Part shown: positions 51,413 through 60,447 of the stretch, piece after piece
How positions within the stretch are numbered: the first letter of the stretch is position 1
Layout: each line of letters starts with the position of its first letter
Assembly: GCA_039029315.1 (NCBI GenBank)
Contig: JBCCGK010000002.1
Location: forward strand, 62,001-126,000
Reading direction: 5' to 3'
Origin: JBCCCJ01 sp039029315
Lineage (GTDB): Bacteria; Bacteroidota; Bacteroidia; J057
Length of the DNA stretch: 64,000 nt
Position numbers and translations under genes: made by a program
The notes under the pieces: model-generated
Database searches by the model: none
What the model was told of the DNA's origin: nothing
Seen by the model: only the letters and a program-made list of their open reading frames with translations

Positions 51413-52642
51413 TTATCTAAGCCAATAAGTCAGAGAAAGAGAGCCACCCGAATTTCGGTTCTTTTTGTCCTGAGAAAATAATTCATCTTTGGTCAGATTA
51501 CGGAGGCCATATTGACCAGCCAGTTGCAGCGACCACTTTCTTGCGAGTTGATATTGATAGACCAGGCGAATTTGCCCATCCCAATCAGGCAATCCATTGC
51601 GATAATGCCGTACAGTTTCTGCTTCTGAAGAAGCGGATTCAAAGCTGGTTTGGAATGATTCGACGAGAGAGCCTTTGGTCGTCAACAAATGGCCAAGTCG
51701 CAGGAATCCTCCAAGGGAATGTTTTGGTAGCACCCGTACATTCAGTCCCGCACCCAATCCAAGATAGTGGAGTCGCTCCGGCGTCCACCGCAATTGTTGT
51801 GATCGAAAGATAAAGTCATATTCCACGAACTCAAGATCGGCATGTGCCTGAGTCGGATGAAATGAATAATAGGATACACCAGTCTTAACCGTCATCCGGG
51901 AGCGAATTGGCAAGGAGATGCCCACTTCCACCTCTGTATTGCTGGTTTCGATTGTTTGGCTTGACAGATCAGCTAGTTGAGCAGGAGAGAATAGAAGGCC
52001 GACCTGAACATAGGGACGCAATCTTCTTTGATTGGGAGACAGCTCTACAAATCCAGGTGTCTGATCCACCAGATCCCAGTCTGATTGGCGGAATTTTTGG
52101 ATAGTGTTAACAGAGAAGACAGGGTGGGATAATCGAGGCTCCTGGATAATGGGTATTGCCTTATTCTTCTGTTTGTCTTCATCCATCTCGACTGAAGATA
52201 TAGCAGCAGGGAGAGGGGCTTGATCCGAGGAGAAGGGAGCACTTTTGGCGGCGCGAGCGAGATACCAGTGAGAAGTCGGAGGTTTTCCACCGAATTCATC
52301 CTTGTCGTCAGATCTCGCTGAGGCACTTTGGGAGAGAGATGACAAAGTCGCTCTGGGACCAGGAGTAGGTATATGAGGGATGGATTCACACGTATCGACT
52401 GGCATTAGGTCAACATAAGGGGGAGCTTGGGTTTCCCCTTCCCTTAGCATCCACCATCCGCCTACTCCACTGGCAAACAATCCAAACGTGAAGATCCAAA
52501 AAAGCAGAATTCGCCTTTTCTTTTTTCGATCCCATACAGCAAATTGTGCTTGGGCCTTTGTCCAATATGCCTCATCATATGGAAAAGGTTTTTCAGCTAG
52601 TTTGCTGCGGATCAATGATTCAAAATGATCTGTTTCCTTCAT
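51413..52642 (-). CDS. Membrane-anchored protein with anti-sigma-like start and barrel-like C-terminus
   Basis: A 409-aa protein. The cytoplasmic N-terminus (FESLIRSKLAEKPFPYDEAYWTKAQAQFA) resembles the short helical start of Bacteroidota ECF anti-sigma factors, and a single membrane helix (ILLFWIFTFGLFASGVGGWWML) follows. A Pro/Ser-rich periplasmic linker (~75-190) leads to ~200 residues of alternating beta strands with aromatic ends (YVQVGLLFSPAQL, GISLPIRSRMTVKTGVSYYSF, FLRLGHLLTTKGS, LSLTYWLR) that look like an outer-membrane barrel. The ATG overlaps the sigma factor stop (ATGA), so they are co-translated. An anti-sigma role is inference from position. Confidence 0.65.
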   Translation of the reverse strand: MKETDHFESLIRSKLAEKPFPYDEAYWTKAQAQFAVWDRKKKRRILLFWIFTFGLFASGVGGWWMLREGETQAPPYVDLMPVDTCESIPHIPTPGPRATLSSLSQSASARSDDKDEFGGKPPTSHWYLARAAKSAPFSSDQAPLPAAISSVEMDEDKQKNKAIPIIQEPRLSHPVFSVNTIQKFRQSDWDLVDQTPGFVELSPNQRRLRPYVQVGLLFSPAQLADLSSQTIETSNTEVEVGISLPIRSRMTVKTGVSYYSFHPTQAHADLEFVEYDFIFRSQQLRWTPERLHYLGLGAGLNVRVLPKHSLGGFLRLGHLLTTKGSLVESFQTSFESASSEAETVRHYRNGLPDWDGQIRLVYQYQLARKWSLQLAGQYGLRNLTKDELFSQDKKNRNSGGSLSLTYWLR

Positions 52643-53304
52643 CTTCTTAACAATTGCCCCATAAGTCCTGTCCTTCTTGATTCATTTATGGGTTCTTCCT
52701 GTTTTTTTTTCTCAGAATTAAGCGGTTGTTCTTCTTCTTCACTCTTTCGATTTCCTTGACGTCTGGCAAGGATTTTTGCTTTTAGTCTTTTTTTCGCCTC
52801 AGAATAATGCCACTTAGACGTTCCTTCACTTATCCCTAATTTCTTGGCGATTTCTTTGTGTTTGTACCCATCTATGGCATATAGATTGAAGACACTTGCC
52901 GTTGTTCGGGGAAGGTGTCGAATATCTTCATAGATCTCATCTGCACTGGTTTCCTGATCTATCTCTGGATCAATCATAGGTTCATTGGACTGAAATTCCA
53001 ACAATTCATCCGAGGAGCTCACATGCTTTCGATAGCGTTTCTTTTTTCTCAACTCGTCCAATATCGTATTGATGACAACCCGCTTGCACCATGCCTCAAA
53101 AGGAATCTTGGGAGAATATTTTTTCAGATTTGAGATCACCTTATAGAAACCCATATTCAAAAACTCCATCGCATCATCCTCACTCCCGGCATATCGGTAG
53201 CAAATAGGCATCAGGAACACAAAGCAGAGGCGGTATAACTCACTTTGGGCTCTTTGATCCCGTTTTTGACAACGCTTGAGAAGGGCAGTATCGATCTGAG
53301 ACAT
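52639..53304 (-). CDS. ECF RNA polymerase sigma factor
   Basis: A 221-aa sigma factor of the extracytoplasmic-function class. Region 2 has AMEFLNMGFYKVISNLKKYSPKIPFEAWCKRVVINTILDELRKKKRYRK; region 4 has LPRTTASVFNLYAIDGYKHKEIAKKLGISEGTSKWHYSEAKKRLKAKI, the DNA-binding helix-turn-helix. The C-terminus is extended by a charged tail (~40 residues) not typical for the family. In-frame ATGs upstream to 53349 would read through a hairpin, so ATG 53304 is preferred. It overlaps the barrel-type gene and is preceded by a stem-loop 15 bp before its start. Confidence 0.93.
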   Translation of the reverse strand: MSQIDTALLKRCQKRDQRAQSELYRLCFVFLMPICYRYAGSEDDAMEFLNMGFYKVISNLKKYSPKIPFEAWCKRVVINTILDELRKKKRYRKHVSSSDELLEFQSNEPMIDPEIDQETSADEIYEDIRHLPRTTASVFNLYAIDGYKHKEIAKKLGISEGTSKWHYSEAKKRLKAKILARRQGNRKSEEEEQPLNSEKKKQEEPINESRRTGLMGQLLRR

Positions 53305-53318
53305 GAAAAAATGGAAGA

Positions 53319-53346
53319 AAGAGAGGTGGTACATTCCACCTCTCTT
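53319..53346 (-). terminator. 11-bp stem-loop between the T9SS PKD gene and the sigma gene
   Basis: AAGAGAGGTGG (53319-53329) and CCACCTCTCTT (53336-53346) form a perfect 11-bp stem with a 6-nt loop. On the minus strand it is followed by TCTTCCATTTTTTC and then the sigma ATG. It can act as a terminator for the PKD gene or as an attenuator that controls sigma expression. Confidence 0.75.
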
Positions 53347-53374
53347 CATATCAATTAGGTTAAGAATGGGGTGC

Positions 53375-56371
53375 TCATCGTTTGACTATTAACTTGCTAA
53401 GTGGAACGATTGTTCCTTGGATTTCTACCTGAATCATATATATACCGGATTCAATTTGCTGAACTGGAAGCTCGAAGGTATTCTCGCCGACGAAAGCCTG
53501 ATGAGATTGTCGATACACTTCTTGTCCGAGCACATTGCTCATACTGAGTGTCAAGCCAGTCATTTGTTCCATCCTTAGCACCACTGTTGCCAGATTTGTT
53601 GCCGGATTGGGGAATACTTTCCAACTGTTTTCTCCCAGAAGATATTCATCCACACCAGAAATCCCACCAGCAACCACATCTGTATCTGAGATTTCGAAAT
53701 CCAGATCTGTCACAGAAGGTTGGTCTGGACTGATTGTTACCACATGATAATTTAGGTCCCTACCCCACATTTCAACCCAGACCTTATAGGTTCCATATGG
53801 CAAATTGTCATAGGAAAAGGTTCCATCTTCATGGGTCAAGGTATAGGCAAGTGGAGAATCATCCATATGGGTGATGAGCACATGCATCCCTTCCATCGGG
53901 TCTCCTTGCTTGTTCGCTCCCTGACTAACCAGACCTCCGACAAAACCAGGTCCGCCAGGATTGGTTCCGGCTATCATATCTATGGCAATGAAAGGAATCG
54001 TTCCAGGATCAATGTAGGAAGCATTGTTCCAGAAGAGTTCATCCCCAAAATAGGTGGGCATATAGTTCGCATAAACCTGCGATCCCGTATTCAAGGCAAC
54101 TTTTACCAGATAACTTCCCGCTTGCACATTGAAATAGAAAAAGCCTGTATTCCCCGCAGCGAAGGAACTGACAAAGGTATCGATGGCTGTCAGCGTTCCA
54201 GCAACACTATCATATTCAATGAGATAGGCAGTATAGTCATCTGCAAGCACAGTGCCGGTCAGCACTTGCCCCAGAATAGAGAGTGTGTTCGGAGGATTAT
54301 TGGGAAAGGTAGAAATCGGCTGACATGCCATATCGATACAGCCATTTGCATTGATGACAGTCAGACAGGCTTGATAGGTTCCGGCAGTGGAATAGGTATG
54401 CGTGGTGGTCAAATTGTGTGTGGAATCGATCACACCATCTCCGAAGTCCCAAACGAAAAGCGCTCCGGGGAAAGAGAGACCAGCAGAAAATACGACAGTG
54501 TTATTTCCAGTTGGACTGTATGAAAAATTCGCATCACAAGGAAAGCCTGACCACCCAACAATGAGGGGCTCACAGAAATAATCCTGACAACCCGTTGCAT
54601 CTGACACCTGCAAACATACTTGCATAACTCCCTGGGTACTGAATTGGATCACTGCCTCCCATGGATTGGCATTGGACAAGACCGTCGCACCAGCAAAGTC
54701 CCATGTATAGGTTGCCACTGTTGTATCAACAGCCATAAGTGTCCAGATCAAACCAGAGGTATCAGGAGTGGCTGTAAAGGCAGCAGAACAGCCTGTTCCA
54801 GGCACAATGACAGTTTGGCAAGAAGTATCTACACATCCTGTTGGATCTGTCATCGTCAGGCATACAACAACCGAATCACCCGGCATCAAATTGGAGTAGG
54901 AATGACAGGGATAGGGGTCTGTACTACTGGTTCCATCTCCAAAATCCCACATAAAGGAAGAGGCAAGGAATGGCTGAACCGGACCAAAGCAGATGCCTCC
55001 CGGAGAAGGATAGATCTGAAAGGAAGCATCACATGGAAATGGTGTATTTCCTCCAACTACTGCAGTCATACAAGTCGTATCAGTACATCCCATTCCATCA
55101 TCGACCATCAAACAGACAATGTAAGTATCTGCTACAGCATAGGTGTGTGTCACCGCAGGACCGGTCGCCACATTGCCATCCCCAAAATCCCAGGTATAGC
55201 TAGCGATTGCAGGGGTAGTGGCAAGGAAATTAACAGTCAATGGATTAATTGGGTCGGGATCGCACAGGAAGGTGGCTTCACACCCAAATATGACCAGATC
55301 ACAGAAGGTATTGGTACAGCCTGTGGAGTCCGTGATCGTCAAACAAACATAATAAGCAGAATCCCCTCCAAATACATGGACCGGATCTGGGAGGGTAGAG
55401 GTGTTTCCGTCCCCAAAATCCCATTGGTAGGTCAGTCCCCCACTCCCATAAGAAGCATTGGTAAAGGCGACTGTATCATTTGGCCCTGTCTGATAGGAAA
55501 ATCCAGCATAACAGAATCCTCCCCAACCGCCATTGATAAAGTCTACACAAGAGGTATCTGTACAGCCCTGCACGGTATCCAGCACGACCAGGCAGACGGT
55601 GAATGTGTCAGGGGTCAAATATCCATGACAAGCGACCGGGTCCAGGCTGGTCGTTCCATCTCCGAAGTCCCAGAAATAAACAAGGTCAGGATTCATGCCA
55701 AGGCTTGCAGGCATGAAACAATTTAAAGGACCTGCATTGGGCAAAAGAGAGAAAGAAGCATCACAGCCACCTGGAGGAAGTGCTCCCACGGCCACGAACA
55801 AACAACTGGTATCTACACATCCATTGCCATCATCAACAATTAAACACACCTGGAAGGTATCTCCAACAGAATAGGTATGCTGAACCGAGCTTCCACTTCC
55901 GGTCGTTCCATCACCGAAGTCCCAGGAATAGGACAGCAATCCCTGAAATGAGGCACTAAAATCCACGGTCAAGGGATTCGCAGGATCAGAGAAGTAGGTA
56001 AAGTCAGCCGAACAATTATAATTTTGACACAATGCAATGTCTTGGATTGTGTCTGTGGTCAACTGGCTAATCACAACCTGGGTAGGAAGTGGATTCATAA
56101 AACAATCGGCATAGGTGAGGGTAATATCTGGGGGCATTGTCACTGGATATACAACATCCAGGGTATAATGACCATTGGGATCTGTTTGGACCTGGCCTGC
56201 ATAAAAATAGGAAGCCCCGGTCACCAGATAATCTATGTCAAACCCAGGTATGGGGAGACCAACTGCCCCTAAAGTCACGGTCCCCGAGACGGTCACCGTA
56301 TCATTGACTTGGGAAAAGAGGCAGCTAACCAACCCAAAGCATAGCACAATGAGAGATAGTAGTTTTTTCAT
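53375..56371 (-). CDS. Secreted seven-PKD adhesin-like protein with T9SS type A sorting domain
   Basis: A 998-aa secreted protein. The signal peptide LLSLIVLCFGLVSCLFSQ precedes a carboxypeptidase-regulatory-like beta domain, seven PKD repeats marked by WDFGDGTT-type motifs with paired cysteines (the sixth has WDFAGA, a variant), a second beta domain with ANYMPTYFGDELFWNNASYI and a third with EDGTFSYDNLPYGTYKVWVE. The tail WKVFPNPATNLATVVL...MTGLTLSMSNVLGQEVY...GIYMIQVE is a type A T9SS sorting signal. It is exported to the cell surface or medium, probably for binding polymers. First gene of the sigma/barrel/PKD block. Confidence 0.93.
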   Translation of the reverse strand: MKKLLSLIVLCFGLVSCLFSQVNDTVTVSGTVTLGAVGLPIPGFDIDYLVTGASYFYAGQVQTDPNGHYTLDVVYPVTMPPDITLTYADCFMNPLPTQVVISQLTTDTIQDIALCQNYNCSADFTYFSDPANPLTVDFSASFQGLLSYSWDFGDGTTGSGSSVQHTYSVGDTFQVCLIVDDGNGCVDTSCLFVAVGALPPGGCDASFSLLPNAGPLNCFMPASLGMNPDLVYFWDFGDGTTSLDPVACHGYLTPDTFTVCLVVLDTVQGCTDTSCVDFINGGWGGFCYAGFSYQTGPNDTVAFTNASYGSGGLTYQWDFGDGNTSTLPDPVHVFGGDSAYYVCLTITDSTGCTNTFCDLVIFGCEATFLCDPDPINPLTVNFLATTPAIASYTWDFGDGNVATGPAVTHTYAVADTYIVCLMVDDGMGCTDTTCMTAVVGGNTPFPCDASFQIYPSPGGICFGPVQPFLASSFMWDFGDGTSSTDPYPCHSYSNLMPGDSVVVCLTMTDPTGCVDTSCQTVIVPGTGCSAAFTATPDTSGLIWTLMAVDTTVATYTWDFAGATVLSNANPWEAVIQFSTQGVMQVCLQVSDATGCQDYFCEPLIVGWSGFPCDANFSYSPTGNNTVVFSAGLSFPGALFVWDFGDGVIDSTHNLTTTHTYSTAGTYQACLTVINANGCIDMACQPISTFPNNPPNTLSILGQVLTGTVLADDYTAYLIEYDSVAGTLTAIDTFVSSFAAGNTGFFYFNVQAGSYLVKVALNTGSQVYANYMPTYFGDELFWNNASYIDPGTIPFIAIDMIAGTNPGGPGFVGGLVSQGANKQGDPMEGMHVLITHMDDSPLAYTLTHEDGTFSYDNLPYGTYKVWVEMWGRDLNYHVVTISPDQPSVTDLDFEISDTDVVAGGISGVDEYLLGENSWKVFPNPATNLATVVLRMEQMTGLTLSMSNVLGQEVYRQSHQAFVGENTFELPVQQIESGIYMIQVEIQGTIVPLSKLIVKR

Positions 56372-56518
56372 TTAGAAGGTTGATTTATCAGTGAAAAATT
56401 GAAAGACATCAAGTGAATATTGATCTTGTTTTGCCTTGTCACGCTTTCAAAAAAAAAATGGTTGGGAAGGCAAGAGAAAAAAAATGGACAAATCCGTACT
56501 TTTAGCATGTATTTTGCA

Positions 56519-57343
56519 ATGATTATTAGTGTATTCCAGAAAAATCCAGCTCGTATGCCTCAATCAGCTTCTGTAACAATTCTCTATATTTCCTGCATTT
56601 TTTTGATCCTTGGGTCATTTGGATGTAAGGGGTCCAGTAATTTGACTACCAATAAGCAGGAAAAAAAGTGGCGGGAAATCCTCGAAAAAGCTGGGGCAGA
56701 CCGTGTTGACTATGAGACCTTGAGTATCAGTGGAAAAGTCAATATCAAAATGCCCGGCGGGCCGATTGAGAACTTGAATGCTTCCTATCAAATCTTTATG
56801 TCAAAAGATAGTTTGATGCTCATCAGGATACGGAAATTTGTGGAAGCAGCCCGCATTTTGGTGACCCCAGACTCTATCTTTATTCGCAATAATCTGGAAC
56901 AATCCTTCATCATCTCTGATTATTCCCTGGCAGAGGAGCAAACGGGCTTCAAGGCCAATATGCGTATGCTACAAGATCTTCTGATTGGAAATTTTTATCC
57001 CATCCCGGATCAATTGATGGGTGAACCAACAGATTCTGACCTGAAACAAACCTTCAAAGGCATGAAGGCTGGTACAACATTCACCTACGACATTACGCTT
57101 CCCGCACATAAAGTCAGCCGGATAGAAACAGACAATCCTGTCAAAGGCCAACATGCCAAGATTCAATACGGAGACTTCACAGAAATCAGTGGGCGGATGA
57201 TGCCTCAAAACACAAGTATAGATGTGTCAGCTCCAGAAACAATCTTACTTGATTTTCAGCACAAAAAGATAGAAACTAATCCTGCAAGAATATCATTCAA
57301 ATTCAGCATACCTGATGGGTATACACGGGTTGAAATGGACTAA
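56519..57343 (+). CDS. DUF4292 lipoprotein
   Basis: A 274-aa lipoprotein of the DUF4292 family (ILYISCIFLILGSFGCKGSS with the lipobox Cys). The mature part has the LolA-like strand pattern LSISGKVNIKMPGG, SLMLIRIRKFVEAARILVTPDSIFIRNN, LLIGNFYPIP and ISFKFSIPDGYTRVEMD. DUF4292 proteins usually sit directly before an M23/EnvC gene in Bacteroidota, as here (29-nt overlap). ATG 56519 adds basic residues to the signal; ATG 56555 is an alternative. TACTTTTA at 56497-56504 is a near -7 element. Confidence 0.85.
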   Translation: MIISVFQKNPARMPQSASVTILYISCIFLILGSFGCKGSSNLTTNKQEKKWREILEKAGADRVDYETLSISGKVNIKMPGGPIENLNASYQIFMSKDSLMLIRIRKFVEAARILVTPDSIFIRNNLEQSFIISDYSLAEEQTGFKANMRMLQDLLIGNFYPIPDQLMGEPTDSDLKQTFKGMKAGTTFTYDITLPAHKVSRIETDNPVKGQHAKIQYGDFTEISGRMMPQNTSIDVSAPETILLDFQHKKIETNPARISFKFSIPDGYTRVEMD

Positions 57344-58484
57344 AATCTCCCTACTTCTGGGAATTTTCGGGATTCTGTTTGGAATTCCTTCTTGGGCTCA
57401 AAAACGTCCAAGCAGGCATGATTTGCAAAAAAAGATCCACCTGACAGATCAATTGCTGAACGAAACAGAGAATCATCAGGAGAAAACCCTGAATGACCTC
57501 ACCGTGCTGGATAGAAGGATTCGACTCAGGAAGCGATTGCTGTACCAACTCGGTGCTGATATCTCCAAGCATGGCGAGACCATTGAAGAACTTCGAGGCC
57601 TGATATGTGAGATGGAAGAAGACATCGCAAGATTTACAGAAGATTATGGAAAAACGGCCCAGTTAACTTACCAAAAACTGGAATCAGACAACTATTGGAT
57701 CTCCGTTCTGAGTTCCAAAAGTTTTTCCAATGCATATCAGCAGGTGATTTATTTTCGTCAGCTCCGCCAGTTTCACCAACGTAAGATTCGCCTCCTGAAA
57801 GAATCCCAGGCAGAGTTGGACAAGCAAACCTATCTTCTTGAAAGCGAAATCGAAGAAAAGCGATCTCTGATTGAGCAGAAAAAAAAGGAGGTCAAAACAC
57901 TTGCACAAAACAAACAACAGCAGGAGCAAGTCTATGCCAGCCTCAAAAGCAAAGTCAGCACCTTTCGCTCACAGCTCACGAATCAGCAATCCCAATTGAA
58001 GAAACTGATTAGACAGTCTGAGAACATTTTTCTCACTTCTGCTGATCGTGTAGATACTGAATACGGTCAAAATTTCCCAAGAAACAAGGGCTTTCTTCCC
58101 TGGCCTATCTCCAGCAGTCGCGGGGTGATCGTTGGGAAATTCGGCAAAACCGAAGATCCCTATGGCAATCAAATCGAAAACGAAGGGATCTATATTCGCA
58201 CACCGAAAGGTCAGTTGGTGCGCAGTGTCTATAGCGGAAAAGTCTCTGGAGTCCAACAAATCCCATTGAGTGGATATGTCGTCATTATCGAGCATGGCGA
58301 GTATCGAACAGTCTATGCCAACCTCAAGGAGACCTTCGTCAAACCTGGCGAACTCGTTTCTGCCAACCAACAAATTGGAACTGTACGGACAGAATCAAGA
58401 ACCAACGAAACTGTACTCAACTTTCTGATTTACAAAATGCCTGATGTTTTTCTCAATCCTGAAGGATGGATGATAGATCCTTAA
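57315..58484 (+). CDS. EnvC-like murein hydrolase activator (degenerate M23)
   Basis: A 389-aa exported protein (signal SLLLGIFGILFGIPSWAQ) with two long coiled coils (~30-240) and a C-terminal LytM/M23 domain (~265-389). The metal ligands of active M23 peptidases are missing: the HxxxD site reads FGKTEDPYGNQIENEGIYI, and the HxH site reads YANLKETF. That matches EnvC/NlpD-type activators that switch on amidases instead of cutting peptidoglycan themselves. It overlaps the DUF4292 gene by 29 nt and is probably translated with it. A role in cell separation is likely. Confidence 0.9.
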   Translation: MGIHGLKWTKISLLLGIFGILFGIPSWAQKRPSRHDLQKKIHLTDQLLNETENHQEKTLNDLTVLDRRIRLRKRLLYQLGADISKHGETIEELRGLICEMEEDIARFTEDYGKTAQLTYQKLESDNYWISVLSSKSFSNAYQQVIYFRQLRQFHQRKIRLLKESQAELDKQTYLLESEIEEKRSLIEQKKKEVKTLAQNKQQQEQVYASLKSKVSTFRSQLTNQQSQLKKLIRQSENIFLTSADRVDTEYGQNFPRNKGFLPWPISSSRGVIVGKFGKTEDPYGNQIENEGIYIRTPKGQLVRSVYSGKVSGVQQIPLSGYVVIIEHGEYRTVYANLKETFVKPGELVSANQQIGTVRTESRTNETVLNFLIYKMPDVFLNPEGWMIDP

Positions 58485-58505
58485 GGGGAGTTCGTCGATA
58501 AGAGG

Positions 58506-58536
58506 TTGGAAGTTCTATTGGCAAATGATACTTTTG
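58506..58536 (+). promoter_or_regulatory. Promoter of the MacB/FtsX-type permease gene
   Basis: TTGG at 58506-58509 and TACTTTTG at 58529-58536 are separated by 19 bp, an excellent fit to the Bacteroidota consensus. The ATG at 58570 is 33 bp downstream. The in-frame ATG at 58525 lies inside the promoter and can be excluded. Confidence 0.7.
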
Positions 58537-58569
58537 GGTCCTAGACCAAGATCCTCTGCATTCATTCCC

Positions 58570-59808
58570 ATGAAATTTTTGCTGAATCTCAACCAGTCAT
58601 TAGACGCAATCCGAGCCAATATTTTTCGGGCAGGTGTCACCATTCTTATTATCGCACTTGGCATTACGGCTCTGGTGGTTGTCATGACTTCCATCGAAGG
58701 CATCAAGGCGGGCATGAGTCAGAGTTTTTCTTCCCTGGGTTCCAATACCTTCAACATCATGAATGTCAACAATAGCCTGCAGGTTCGGGGACGAAGGAAG
58801 GGAAGAAGGATTGTCAAGTTTCCAAGGATAACCTATAGGGAGGCCTCCCAGTTTCAGAAGAATTTCGATCAATTCGGGATTAGCAGTGCTTCTGTGAATG
58901 GCACGTCCAATGCGATCGTACAAACTGCCAATTACAGGACCAATCCCAATGTTACTGTTACCGGCACTGATGAACTCTATCTTGAGACCTCTAAGTTTGT
59001 CCTGGCAGAAGGTCGTGGGTTATCCAGTGAAGATATAGCCCTGGGGAGAAATGTTGTGGTTATAGGTTCTGATATTCGTGAGTTATTGTTTCCGCATAGC
59101 TCATCCATCGGGCAAAATGTGACGATGAACAATCAAGTATATGAAGTAGTTGGAGCCTTTGAGAAAGTCGGAACGACCGGCATTTCCGGGACGGACAGAA
59201 CAGCACTGATCCCTATCTCAACTCTGCGAAGGCATTATCCCAATTTTGGGTCTATCACACTCAATGTATTTGTGGAGGAGGCACAGGTGATGGATTTTGC
59301 CATGGAGGAAGCACAAGGACAGTTTCGAATCATTCGTGGATTGAGAGTAGATCAGGAAGACAATTTTTCGATATCCAGAAGTGATGCCTTTGTCAATCAG
59401 TTTCTTGATCAGATCAGTGTTGTGACACTCGTTGCACAAATCATTGCCTTCATTACCCTAATGGGAGCTTCAATTGCCTTGTTGAATGTCATGTTGGTGT
59501 CAGTAACGGAAAGGACCAGTGAAATCGGACTGAGAAAAGCCATGGGTGCCACAAAAGGCAATATTTTGTTGCAATTCCTGATGGAGGCAATCGTGATTTG
59601 CCAGGTAGGTGGAATGCTCGGAATCATGATGGGGATTTTGGGCGGCAATATCGTTAGTAGCCTTGCCTTCGAAGGAGAATTCGTCATTCCGTGGGTCTGG
59701 GTATTTATTGGCTTTTTGGCCTGTTTGGTGGTAGGCATTGGGTCCGGGTATTATCCAGCCTGGAAAGCAGCGAAAATTGATCCCATAGAATCACTCCGAC
59801 ACATTTAG
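58570..59808 (+). CDS. MacB/FtsX-family ABC transporter permease
   Basis: A 412-aa inner-membrane permease. It has the four-helix FtsX/MacB layout: first helix (VTILIIALGITALVVVMTSIEG), a large periplasmic MacB core (~45-265), then three helices starting at VTLVAQIIAFITLMGASIALLNVML with the conserved SVTERTSEIGLRKAMGATKGNILLQFLMEA and the end GIGSGYYPAWKAAKIDPIESLRHI. It has no ATPase domain and no ATPase gene is adjacent. Such permeases drive periplasmic export or lipoprotein-linked mechanotransmission. The last bases overlap a convergent gene by 18 nt. Confidence 0.93.
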   Translation: MKFLLNLNQSLDAIRANIFRAGVTILIIALGITALVVVMTSIEGIKAGMSQSFSSLGSNTFNIMNVNNSLQVRGRRKGRRIVKFPRITYREASQFQKNFDQFGISSASVNGTSNAIVQTANYRTNPNVTVTGTDELYLETSKFVLAEGRGLSSEDIALGRNVVVIGSDIRELLFPHSSSIGQNVTMNNQVYEVVGAFEKVGTTGISGTDRTALIPISTLRRHYPNFGSITLNVFVEEAQVMDFAMEEAQGQFRIIRGLRVDQEDNFSISRSDAFVNQFLDQISVVTLVAQIIAFITLMGASIALLNVMLVSVTERTSEIGLRKAMGATKGNILLQFLMEAIVICQVGGMLGIMMGILGGNIVSSLAFEGEFVIPWVWVFIGFLACLVVGIGSGYYPAWKAAKIDPIESLRHI

Positions 59809-60390
59809 GCTGTCTTCCGGGGGGGATAGTTCCTCTTGTGCCTGTTTTCGGATAGATTGCACAATCCTGTCTATATCAGCACTGACCTCCTCCAGATTCA
59901 ATACAGGCGTCCATACCAACATCTGAATCAATCCTTCAGGCAGATCGACCACAACCAATCGATAATGGATCTTATCCCCTTTATAGAGGCCTTCCAGATG
60001 TCCATCCAACGCCCCAAACCCTCCAATCTGTATCGAGTCAGGTGCTGGGGCTTCTGTTTCCTGGAGAGAAAGCAGTAGATTTTCTACATGAAAATCATAG
60101 AAAGTTTCCAGGTCCTTTCCCTGAAAGCGCTGATTCAATTCTTCCCAAGTCTGATAATGACAGATGAGATAAAACTCTTTATAAGGATTGCCATACTGTA
60201 AGTCGGCATCATCCACCAAGCCTTCCATTCTCTCCAAATAATCAGGCAAGACCAATTGATACCCGTCATATAGGTCGGCAGAAGTATAGTTGACAGGCAT
60301 CAGAGAACATCCCCAACACCCTATCACCAGCCATCCTGACAGCATCAGAGGGAGGCAGGATACATCCATCAGAAGGTAACTTTTCACCAA
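59791..60390 (-). CDS. Probable lipoprotein, unknown function
   Basis: A 199-aa protein whose N-terminus (LPLMLSGWLVIGCWGC) resembles a lipoprotein signal. The mature part has YEEL-type strands and helices (NPYKEFYLICHYQTWEELNQRF, VENLLLSLQET, HYRLVVVDLPEGLIQMLVWTPV) but no family that I recognise. It ends by overlapping the permease stop by 18 nt. The start could be at ATG 60369 instead. Between it and the truncated PKD gene is a 58-bp gap on the same strand. Confidence 0.6.
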   Translation of the reverse strand: MVKSYLLMDVSCLPLMLSGWLVIGCWGCSLMPVNYTSADLYDGYQLVLPDYLERMEGLVDDADLQYGNPYKEFYLICHYQTWEELNQRFQGKDLETFYDFHVENLLLSLQETEAPAPDSIQIGGFGALDGHLEGLYKGDKIHYRLVVVDLPEGLIQMLVWTPVLNLEEVSADIDRIVQSIRKQAQEELSPPEDSLNVSE

Positions 60391-60447
60391 AATCTTATTT
60401 GCGTTATGAGATCGATATGGTGGTCAAAGCTACGAATTTTCCTGGCA

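Noticed and set aside
53831..55726. Two long plus-strand frames (230 and 368 aa) inside the PKD adhesin gene
   Set aside because: They lie antisense to seven repeated PKD domains; their Ile/Gly/Ser/Cys/Arg-rich repeats mirror the codon pattern of WDFGDG repeats and contain no domain.
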